5,681 nt of DNA from JAICND01 sp035281425 (GTDB lineage: Bacteria; Actinomycetota; Acidimicrobiia; Spongiisociales; ZC4RG35), in the NCBI GenBank assembly GCA_035281425.1, contig DATEDX010000174.1:1-5681 (forward strand). The letters run 5' to 3'. The position numbers were made by a program, and so were the translations under genes. This document shows positions 1 to 4,833 of the stretch, piece after piece; within the stretch, counting starts at the first letter, position 1, and the number at the start of each line of letters is the position of its first letter. The notes beneath the pieces are model-generated. The model saw nothing but the letters and a program-made list of their open reading frames with translations, was not told where the DNA came from and did not search any database.

Positions 1-89
1 ACAACGACGCGGTCATGCTGTTCTTCCACTCGATCTGCAATCTCGGACAAATGGGCCTTGACCTCGGAGAATGGAAGCGTTTCACTCAT
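1..89 (-). CDS. Phd/YefM-family antitoxin, N-terminal part (runs off left edge)
   Basis: Reading leftwards from the ATG at 89-87, 29 complete codons are open to the window edge. The peptide begins MSETLPFSEVKAHLSEIADR and continues VEEQHDRVVV (the last V from a partial codon). This matches the N-terminal DNA-binding segment of Phd/YefM antitoxins: a short strand, then the 'SEVKAHLSE' helix, a second amphipathic helix, and the 'x-R-V-V-V/I' strand that usually precedes 'T-R-x-G-x-P'. In the family this half dimerises and binds the operon's own promoter, while the missing C-terminal half neutralises a toxin, usually encoded just downstream (here beyond the left edge). No SD lies before the ATG, but a promoter-like element ends about 10 bp upstream, so the mRNA may be leaderless. 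Family assignment is fairly sure from the motif; the toxin type is unknown. Confidence 0.82.
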   Translation of the reverse strand, partial: MSETLPFSEVKAHLSEIADRVEEQHDRVV

Positions 90-91
90 TT

Positions 92-107
92 GGTCAGAAT
101 TATGACC
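92..107. promoter_or_regulatory. Near-perfect palindrome, probable antitoxin operator
   Basis: GGTCAGAATTATGACC is a 16-bp palindrome with one mismatched pair (G97/A102). It ends 2 bp before the antitoxin start codon and covers the -10 box of its probable promoter. Phd/YefM proteins are known to repress their own operons by binding short palindromes at the promoter, so an autoregulatory operator is the natural reading. The palindrome is seen directly; the binding protein is inferred. Confidence 0.55.
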
Positions 108-127
108 TATTGCACGCGGGTCCGCAA
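99..127 (-). promoter_or_regulatory. Probable promoter of the antitoxin gene (leaderless)
   Basis: On the minus strand CATAAT (104-99) differs from the TATAAT consensus at one base. A weak -35 candidate, TTGCGG (127-122), lies 17 bp upstream. The predicted start of transcription falls at about 91-93, within a few bases of the ATG at 89, which would explain the missing SD. The -35 match is only three of six, so the call rests mainly on the -10 box and its position. Confidence 0.45.
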
Positions 128-354
128 GGCGATCGACTGCAGCGAACGCGTCGGACTCGATTCAACGACTTACCGAGCTTCGAAAAGGGGGTCGCTGAAC
201 CCAGCTCGAAACGTCAATGCCGTGTTCCCCCCAAACAGGCCCGGCCAAGGCGAAGCCCAGCCCTCATCGAGTTTTACGGGCTGCTCGCAGCTGACTTCTA
301 CAAGGCGCGAAACCCAACCGACTCAATACCCAGGTTGCCGCGTATGTTTGCTCA
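108..354. other. Intergenic stretch without a supported gene
   Basis: No reading frame here looks like a protein. The two plus-strand frames crossing it (from 15 and 71) run antisense through the antitoxin and show no motif. On the minus strand a stop-bounded frame of about 50 codons ends with TAA near 172 and has no plausible start. Two modest inverted repeats are visible: 174-179 with 203-208, enclosing a second 4-bp stem (189-192 with 199-202) and a 9-nt bulge; and CAGCCC 258-263 with GGGCTG 278-283. Neither is followed by a T-run. TATGTT at 343-348 could be a weak -10 for the gene starting at 355. Confidence 0.5.
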
Positions 355-561
355 GTGCGCGTTGACTACTACCTGCGACGGGGTCTCAGGAGGGTTTCGG
401 TTGCCTTTCCCCGTGAAGTACTGGTCGAGTGGGACAGGCGAGTGACCGAGAATCCGTTCCGGTCGAGGAGCGCGATGATCACGAGGGCAGTCCTCCACTT
501 CATGACCTGCCCTGAGGCCGACTGGACGACTCCAGTGGAGGCTCCCGGCCGCACCACGTGA
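355..561 (+). CDS. Small ribbon-helix-helix (CopG/Arc-like) DNA-binding protein
   Basis: This is a 68-residue protein starting at GTG 355, the only usable start codon before the fold in a frame open from 295. Residues 12-18 (RRVSVAF) form the expected basic beta strand, 19-33 the first helix (PREVLVEWDRRVTEN), then a turn with the S-R-S pattern (PFRSRS), and 39-50 the second helix (SAMITRAVLHFM). This spacing is that of ribbon-helix-helix repressors and antitoxins, in which two chains pair their strands and insert them in the major groove. The tail after residue 51 (about 18 residues, Pro/Thr-rich) is unlike the core and looks disordered. There is no SD; TATGTT at 343-348 would allow a leaderless message but has no good -35. 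It could be a local transcription regulator, possibly of the operon starting at 756, or an antitoxin without a visible toxin. The fold is likely; that the gene is expressed is less certain. Confidence 0.6.
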   Translation: MRVDYYLRRGLRRVSVAFPREVLVEWDRRVTENPFRSRSAMITRAVLHFMTCPEADWTTPVEAPGRTT

Positions 562-641
562 CCCGACTATGTCGCGACTGCTCTCCACTTGGATACGAAG
601 CGTCAATGGGGTTCCAGGGTCAGGAACGCCAAAACCGGATG

Positions 642-650
642 TGATAAAAT
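642..650 (+). promoter_or_regulatory. Extended -10 promoter for the ridA-like/livG/livF operon
   Basis: TGATAAAAT contains the TGn extension followed by TAAAAT, one mismatch from TATAAT, and stands out as AT-rich in GC-rich DNA. No good -35 hexamer is found 16-18 bp upstream (the bases there are near CAGGAA), which is tolerated by extended -10 promoters. Transcription would start at about 656-658, giving a leader of about 100 nt before the ATG at 756. Confidence 0.5.
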
Positions 651-656
651 CTTCCG

Positions 657-676
657 CCGGAGATCGCGGGAGATCC
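657..676 (+). repeat. Tandem 10-bp direct repeat at the predicted transcription start
   Basis: Two adjacent units, CCGGAGATCG (657-666) and CGGGAGATCC (667-676), agree at eight of ten positions and share GGAGATC. The period of 10 bp is about one helical turn. They lie at about +1 to +20 from the predicted start, a position where a bound repressor would block transcription. A role as an operator is inference; the repeat itself is plain in the sequence. Confidence 0.4.
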
Positions 677-701
677 TGCGTCTCGAGGCGTCATCATCAG
701 C

Positions 702-750
702 AGGAGGTAACCGCTCGCGCTATTTGCCTCCTCAACGGCAGAGGGAGGAG
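702..750 (+). promoter_or_regulatory. Leader with alternative hairpins around the ridA-like SD
   Basis: AGGAGGTAA (702-710) pairs with TTGCCTCCT (724-732) to give nine pairs including one G-U, with a 13-nt loop. The same CCTCCT region can instead pair as CTCCTC (728-733) with GAGGAG (745-750), which is the ridA-like SD, with an 11-nt loop. The two structures exclude each other, as in leaders that switch translation on and off. The longer first hairpin would leave the SD free; anything that opens it, such as a ribosome binding the upstream AGGAGG, would allow the SD to be masked. No known riboswitch class was recognised. Confidence 0.4.
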
Positions 751-755
751 TTCGT

Positions 756-1214
756 ATGAATCCGCCGACCGGTCGGTCACCCAACATGCAGAGGTTGATG
801 CCGAAGGATCATCCCTGGACGTGGAGCGTCCCCATGGGATCCTCGCAAGGCTGGCGATGCGGTGACTTCATCTTCGTGGGAGGCCAGATCTCGTCCGATC
901 GCGACGCCAAAACCGTCGGTATCGGGGACATCGAGACGCAGACCCGAAATGTCATGGACATGATCCGGATGGTTCTCAAGGAGGCCGACGCCGACATGCA
1001 GGACATCGTCAAGCTCAACACCTTCTATCGTTTTCCTCCCGGGGCGGAAAAGGAAGGCGACGAAGAGCGGATCTATTGGGAGAAGATGAACGCGGTCCGC
1101 CAGGAGTACTTCGGTAACCCAGGGCCCTGTGGCACCGGCGTGCGGGTCGCCGGCTTCGCCTACCCGGACCTCCTGATCGAAATCGAGGCGATCGCTTACA
1201 AGCCGGTTGGTTGA
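756..1214 (+). CDS. RidA/YjgF/UK114-family protein, atypical active site
   Basis: This is a 152-residue protein starting at ATG 756, five bases after a strong SD (GGGAGGAG, 743-750). Family hallmarks are the strand 'DFIFVGGQIS' (37-46), the helix with 'TQTRNVMDMIRMVLKEADADMQDIVKLNTF' character (61-90), and the C-terminal 'LLIEIEAIAY' strand (139-148), with E142 at the place of E. coli RidA Glu120. RidA proteins form trimers and hydrolyse reactive enamine/imine intermediates from amino-acid metabolism. Aligning P124 with the 'P-A-R' motif puts Gly126 where the catalytic Arg105 should be; the nearest arginine is R130 in 'GVRVAG'. An insertion of acidic and lysine residues (about 96-105) makes it longer than the usual ~130 residues. 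This resembles Rid subfamilies without the arginine, whose reactions are mostly unknown. It is the first gene of the livG-livF operon, so it may act on the imported compound or a product of it. Confidence 0.9.
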   Translation: MNPPTGRSPNMQRLMPKDHPWTWSVPMGSSQGWRCGDFIFVGGQISSDRDAKTVGIGDIETQTRNVMDMIRMVLKEADADMQDIVKLNTFYRFPPGAEKEGDEERIYWEKMNAVRQEYFGNPGPCGTGVRVAGFAYPDLLIEIEAIAYKPVG

Positions 1215-1239
1215 CACCATCTCAGGTGAGGCGATCCCG

Positions 1240-2058
1240 ATGGTTAGCGAGGAGCTTTCGAGGAGTCGCGATCTCCCGACCGTGACCGTGTCTCGCTCGC
1301 AGGCCCGCGAGCTGCGAGCGGCCAATATCTCGGTGCACTTCGAAGGCCTGAAGGCGGTCGATGACGTCTCCTTGTCCCTCGACCGAGGAGAGATCGTGGG
1401 GCTGATCGGGCCCAACGGCGCCGGAAAGACGACGCTGGTCAACGCGCTCAGTGGCTTTCAAATGCCTACAGCCGGCACCGTCTTCCTCGATGGTGTTGAC
1501 GTGACCGGCTTTGCCCCGGAGCGGTTGGCGGGGATGGGGTTGACCCGGACGTTTCAGGCTGTCCGGCCCTTTGGGGATCTCACCACCTTTGAAAACGTCG
1601 AAGCCGCCGCGCTCAGCTTCGTGCGGTCGCGGCGGGAGGCGCGCAAGCTCGTGTGGACCCTCCTCGACTGGGTAGAGCTCGGCGACAAGGCCCACCTCAC
1701 CGCCTCGTCGCTCCCTTATGGCGAGGAGCGGAAGCTCGGCTTGGTGCGCTCACTTGCAACCGGTCCGTCGTTCCTATTGCTCGACGAGCCCGCGGCCGGT
1801 CTCAACGAGGCGGAATCGCAACAATTGGCCAGCGTCATCCGACGGATTAGAACCAAGTTCGGATGCGGGATCCTCGTGATCGAGCATGACGTCCCCCTGA
1901 TCATGGACCTCTGTGAGCGGATCCACGTGCTCGACCACGGCCGGACCATAAGCGAGGGCTCTCCCGCCGAGATTCGGGCCGATCGCCTTGTAATCGAGGC
2001 GTACCTCGGAACAGGGAGGACGAGCCGAGACGTGGAACACGGTGCTGACAGCCACTGA
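1240..2058 (+). CDS. livG: LivG-type ABC transporter ATPase
   Basis: This protein of 272 residues is one of two cytosolic ATPases powering a LIV-type importer. Visible motifs are Walker A GPNGAGKTT (57-65), the Q-loop glutamine Q106 in 'TRTFQ', a signature degenerate from LSGGQ to LPYGE (158-162, usual drift in LivG proteins), Walker B FLLLDEP (178-184) with catalytic E183, the D-loop near 187-190, and the H-loop H216 in 'IEHD'. The LivG-typical ending 'VIEAYLGTG' (251-259) is present. About 24 extra residues precede the ATPase core. ATG 1240 was chosen because AGGTGAGG (1224-1231) lies 8 bases upstream; a TTG at 1207 in the same frame would overlap the preceding gene and has no SD. The gap to the ridA-like stop is 25 bp, and the end overlaps livF by 17 bp. 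The region between Q-loop and signature is shorter than in many LivG proteins. Confidence 0.93.
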   Translation: MVSEELSRSRDLPTVTVSRSQARELRAANISVHFEGLKAVDDVSLSLDRGEIVGLIGPNGAGKTTLVNALSGFQMPTAGTVFLDGVDVTGFAPERLAGMGLTRTFQAVRPFGDLTTFENVEAAALSFVRSRREARKLVWTLLDWVELGDKAHLTASSLPYGEERKLGLVRSLATGPSFLLLDEPAAGLNEAESQQLASVIRRIRTKFGCGILVIEHDVPLIMDLCERIHVLDHGRTISEGSPAEIRADRLVIEAYLGTGRTSRDVEHGADSH

Positions 2059-2749
2059 CCTCCATGTCAGCTACGGAAGCATCGTTGCGCTCCGCGGGGT
2101 CTCGATCGAGGTTCAGCAAGGTGAGCTGGTGGGCGTGATCGGTCCCAATGGCGCCGGCAAATCCACCCTCCTCAAAGCCATCGTCGGGGCCGTGCGTCCC
2201 AAGCAAGGCGGCATCACCATCGACGCCAAGTCGATTCTGGGCAAGTCTCCGGAGGCTATCGTCAGGCTCGGCGCATCGCTGGTGCCCGAAGGGCGGCACA
2301 TCTTTACCAAGCTGACCGTTGCCGAAAATCTGCAGCTGGGGGCGATAGTGCAGCGCGATCGCACCCACGCCGAGGCCGATCTGGAGCAGGCTCTTGCTCT
2401 CTTCCCGGTATTGAAGGACTACTACCGATCGCAGGCGGGAAAGCTCTCGGGCGGCGAACAGCAAATGCTAGCCATCGCTCGGGCCCTGCTCTCTCGACCG
2501 AGGCTGCTGATGCTCGACGAGCCTTCTCTCGGTTTGGCTCCCCTAGTCGTCGATCGCGTCTTCGACAGCTTGGATCGGCTGCGCGCCGCCGGAATCACCA
2601 TTCTCCTAATCGAACAGAACGCGGCTCGAACCATCGAGCTGGCAGATCGGATCTACGTGCTGCGCACCGGTCGGGTCGAGTTCGTGGGAACCGAGGAGGA
2701 ATTCGCCGACTCCAGTGCTTACGAACACGCACTATTCGGAATCACCTGA
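2042..2749 (+). CDS. livF: LivF-type ABC transporter ATPase
   Basis: This 235-residue protein is the second ATPase of the importer and would pair with LivG under LivH-LivM. Motifs are Walker A GPNGAGKS (34-41), 'VPEGR' (81-85, the LivF form of the Q-loop with Glu in place of Gln), signature LSGGEQQ (135-141), Walker B LLMLDEP (155-161), and 'IEQN' (190-193) with Gln in place of the H-loop His, as is usual in LivF. Length is normal for the family. The start is GTG 2042, giving the family-typical 'MLTATDLHVSYG'. It has no well-placed SD (GGGAGGA at 2014-2020 is 21 bases away) and lies inside the end of livG, so translation is probably coupled to livG. Its last 18 bases overlap the end of the oppositely oriented livM. 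Confidence 0.94.
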   Translation: MLTATDLHVSYGSIVALRGVSIEVQQGELVGVIGPNGAGKSTLLKAIVGAVRPKQGGITIDAKSILGKSPEAIVRLGASLVPEGRHIFTKLTVAENLQLGAIVQRDRTHAEADLEQALALFPVLKDYYRSQAGKLSGGEQQMLAIARALLSRPRLLMLDEPSLGLAPLVVDRVFDSLDRLRAAGITILLIEQNAARTIELADRIYVLRTGRVEFVGTEEEFADSSAYEHALFGIT

Positions 2750-3817
2750 GGCCGGCATCGACCGATCACCTGGCCTCACGGTCGGAGTCCGCCGGAAAGG
2801 CCAGGTGAGCTCGCGGGCACCCATGATCCCGGTCGGTCGGAGGATCAGGATGAGGAGGAGGATCACCGCCAGCCCCACTTCCCGCAACCCCGGTCGACCA
2901 CTGAACGAGAAAGAGCCGAGCTCGACTCCCTGTTCGACTCGCCGGAGGAGCTCGGAGGTGGCCGCGACCACGATCGTGCCAACCACCGCTCCCGATAGGG
3001 ACTTGATCCCGCCGATCACGAGCATGACCAGGATGAGGAAGTTCAACTCGAGGAAATAGGTACCGGGCCCAAAGGCGCCGAGCAGGGCTGCGGACAACGC
3101 GCCGGCGACCCCGCAGATGAAGGCCGACAAGACCAGCGCGGCTCCTCGCAAGATAGGGATGTGAATCGCCAAGGCCCGGGCCGCGACATCGTCCTCCCGC
3201 GAGGCCCGTAGCCGGAGCCCGAACCTCGATTGCTGGAGGAGGAAGACCAGGCTCACCATCACCAACGCCCAAATCACCGCGTTCTGCGGGGTGGTCGTGG
3301 TCGGAATCGCCGGCACCCCGGCAGTCCCGTTAGTCAGATCCTGCCAGTTACGCGCGACTTGATTGACGATGATCAGAACCGCGAAGGTTCCCAAAGCGGC
3401 GCTCAACCCGGTCATGCGAGTGAGGGGAACCGCCACCACCAACGCCAATACTGCGGCCGCCAAACCGGCCATCAACGTGGCCGGGACCGGTGGCATCTGC
3501 GCACTGGCGAGGAAAGCGGGAAGGTTGGGCATGGTGATGGCTTTGGTTTCGAGCGGGATCGCCAAGAACGCGAAGGTGTAAGCACCGACAACGGTGAACG
3601 CCATATGGCCAAAGGAGAACACTCCGGAGAGGCCGATGAACGAATAGGTGCCGACCACGAGGATCAGGTTGACGACCATCGTGGTGACCGTGCGGTCGAG
3701 TGAGCCAGGGCCCCGCGTCCCAAGGAACGTCACTACGACCACCAAGATGGCCATCGCGAGCAGCGGCCAAACGGCTCTGAGCCCGCGAGCGCTCGCTCTT
3801 AAGGGAGTCGATGACAC
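2732..3817 (-). CDS. livM: LivM-type branched-chain amino acid ABC permease
   Basis: This 361-residue inner-membrane protein forms the channel with LivH. It has roughly eight to ten hydrophobic segments. Family motifs are 'GLSGVFSFGHMAFTVVGAY' (62-80), 'TNGTAGVPAIP' (162-172), the cytosolic coupling region 'GLRLRASREDDVAARALAI' (200-218), 'VIGGIKSLSGAVVG' (267-280), and the closing 'LRPTGIMG' (326-333). GTG 3817 was chosen because GAGG (3830-3827) lies 9 bases upstream and the gene then begins 20 bp after livH. After residue 333 comes a hydrophilic tail of about 28 residues, rich in Arg, Pro and Ser. That tail is encoded by DNA that also forms the hairpin beyond livF and overlaps livF's last codons, so its sequence may be shaped by those constraints more than by transporter function. 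Confidence 0.93.
   Translation of the reverse strand: MSSTPLRASARGLRAVWPLLAMAILVVVVTFLGTRGPGSLDRTVTTMVVNLILVVGTYSFIGLSGVFSFGHMAFTVVGAYTFAFLAIPLETKAITMPNLPAFLASAQMPPVPATLMAGLAAAVLALVVAVPLTRMTGLSAALGTFAVLIIVNQVARNWQDLTNGTAGVPAIPTTTTPQNAVIWALVMVSLVFLLQQSRFGLRLRASREDDVAARALAIHIPILRGAALVLSAFICGVAGALSAALLGAFGPGTYFLELNFLILVMLVIGGIKSLSGAVVGTIVVAATSELLRRVEQGVELGSFSFSGRPGLREVGLAVILLLILILRPTGIMGARELTWPFRRTPTVRPGDRSMPASGDSE
2766..2808. terminator. Hairpin after livF, inside the livM 3' end; possible terminator without a T-run
   Basis: TCACCTGGCCT (2766-2776) and AGGCCAGGTGA (2798-2808) are perfect 11-bp inverted repeats. Inside, CGG 2779-2781 pairs with CCG 2792-2794 and CGG 2783-2785 with CCG 2789-2791 around an AGT loop, so nearly the whole element can fold. 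It begins 17 bases after the livF stop. Neither strand has a T-run after the stem, so it is not a classic intrinsic terminator; it could pause polymerase or protect the 3' end of the livF message. On the other strand it lies within livM codons. Confidence 0.5.
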
Positions 3818-3837
3818 GCGCGATAACCTCGGCCGAC

Positions 3838-4758
3838 CTAAATCCGGGTCTGCATCGACCGGGCGTGGATCAACCCCTGAGGCCGCCAGACGAGCACAGC
3901 AAAGACGATGCCGAACATGAGCGCGTCTCGGAACGGCTGTAGCTCCACCGGCAAACCGATTTGCAAAGCCACCGTTAGAGCCCCGAGCACGTAACCCCCG
4001 AGTACGGCGCCCGGCAGGCTTCCGACCCCGCCCAAGATCGTGGCAATGAATGCGTACAAGACCGGATAGAGGCCCATCGTCGGGGTGGCGCTTCCAGTAC
4101 GGCCGATGATCAGGATCGCGGCCACGGCCGCCAGCAACCCGCTGAGCGCAAACGCCACTGCGATAACGCGATTCGCCTTGACGCCGAGAAGACGCGCCAT
4201 CAAGAAGTCCTCGGCTGAGGCCCGCATCTGCACCCCTAGCGAGGTTTGCTCGAGAAACAAGATCAATGCCGTGAGCAGGACAGCGGTGACGCCCACCGTG
4301 ATCACGTTGAGCTTGGGGATGCTGAGGCTTCCCACCGCGAAGGACTCGCTCAGCGTGGTCGACAAGTTGGTCACCATTGGCACCGACCCGACCGCTTGGA
4401 TGACGACGTTCTGCAGGAGGAAGCTGATCGCAAAGGACGTCACCAGCAAGGTGGCGGGACTCGCCGCTCGCACGGGACGGAAGGCGACGCGTTCGAGCAG
4501 CAAGGCCACCAGCATCACGCTCCCCACACAGATCGCCAGAAGCGCGACCAGGCGGAGGTCTTTCCCCAGGACCAGGACATATGCCCCCACCATGATGAGC
4601 TCGCCGTGGGCGAAGTTCATCAAACCCATGATTCCAAAGATGAGCGCGATGCCGAGTGAGAACAGCGCGTAAAGCGAACCCACACTGATCGCGTCGATGG
4701 CTCCTTGGGCGATGCGCTCGAGCGAGACCGTCGCGATCAGGGCGGATAAGTCAATCAT
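3838..4758 (-). CDS. livH: LivH-type branched-chain amino acid ABC permease
   Basis: This 306-residue inner-membrane protein is the partner of LivM in the channel. The most diagnostic motif is 'FGIMGLMNFAHGELIMVGAY' (41-60), followed by 'ERVAFRPVRAASPATLLVTS' (89-108), the coupling region 'GVQMRASAEDFLMARLLGV' (175-193), 'LGGVGSLPGAVLGGYVLG' (242-259), and the C-terminal 'LVWRPQGL' (289-296). Length matches the family. ATG 4758 gives the typical short lead 'MIDLSALIATVSLERIAQG'. An in-frame ATG at 4818 would add 20 basic residues encoded by the hairpin at 4782-4825 and is unlikely. No clear SD precedes 4758, so initiation may be weak or depend on the upstream structure. It follows the binding-protein gene by 75 bp and is followed by livM after 20 bp. 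Confidence 0.93.
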   Translation of the reverse strand: MIDLSALIATVSLERIAQGAIDAISVGSLYALFSLGIALIFGIMGLMNFAHGELIMVGAYVLVLGKDLRLVALLAICVGSVMLVALLLERVAFRPVRAASPATLLVTSFAISFLLQNVVIQAVGSVPMVTNLSTTLSESFAVGSLSIPKLNVITVGVTAVLLTALILFLEQTSLGVQMRASAEDFLMARLLGVKANRVIAVAFALSGLLAAVAAILIIGRTGSATPTMGLYPVLYAFIATILGGVGSLPGAVLGGYVLGALTVALQIGLPVELQPFRDALMFGIVFAVLVWRPQGLIHARSMQTRI

Positions 4759-4781
4759 CGACGACAAGGTTACGAAGCCAA

Positions 4782-4825
4782 CAGACCTTGAGGATCTGCG
4801 CCAGGTGCAGATCCTCAAAGGTCTG
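4782..4825 (-). repeat. Intercistronic hairpin between binding-protein gene and livH
   Basis: CAGACCTTGAGGATCTGC (4782-4799) pairs with GCAGATCCTCAAAGGTCTG (4807-4825): 18 pairs with one unpaired A in the run 4817-4819, and a 7-base loop 4800-4806 that can close further by G-U and C-G. It starts 8 bases after the binding-protein stop on the transcribed strand. No T-run follows, so full termination is not expected. Stem-loops at this place in binding-protein operons (for example malE-malF) are known to protect the upstream message, so the binding protein is made in excess. Confidence 0.75.
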
Positions 4826-4833
4826 GGGTGGTC

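Noticed and set aside
174..208. Composite hairpin in the left intergenic stretch, considered as a small RNA or tRNA-like fold
   Set aside because: It has a 9-base one-sided bulge, no T-arm or acceptor pattern, no terminator and no promoter placed to express it.
15..445. Two overlapping plus-strand open frames at the left end
   Set aside because: They run antisense through the well-supported antitoxin start and its operator, lack an SD and show no protein-like pattern.
492..541. Inverted repeats at the end of the RHH gene (492-499 with 534-541; 521-526 with 531-536)
   Set aside because: The two pairings compete, lie within codons, and have no T-run after them; they may be chance in GC-rich coding sequence.
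724..759. Possible 11-codon leader peptide from TTG 724 ending in ATGA overlap with the ridA-like start
   Set aside because: The only SD candidate (702-707) is 16 bases from the TTG, too far for normal initiation, and the peptide has no regulatory-looking codon run.
1207..1239. TTG 1207 as the livG start
   Set aside because: It would overlap the end of the preceding gene and has no SD, while ATG 1240 has AGGTGAGG eight bases upstream.
777..1442. Long minus-strand open frame (221 codons) opposite the ridA-like gene and livG
   Set aside because: It is antisense to two genes with clear family motifs, has no recognisable domain, and such frames are common opposite GC-rich genes.
3230..4672. Several plus-strand open frames opposite livM and livH (for example 3230-3703, 4085-4672)
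   Set aside because: All are antisense to membrane-protein genes with clear motifs and have compositions typical of reversed codons.
4759..4818. ATG 4818 as the livH start, adding 20 residues
   Set aside because: The added residues are encoded by the intercistronic hairpin, are basic and unlike LivH N-termini, and the ATG would lie in the stem.
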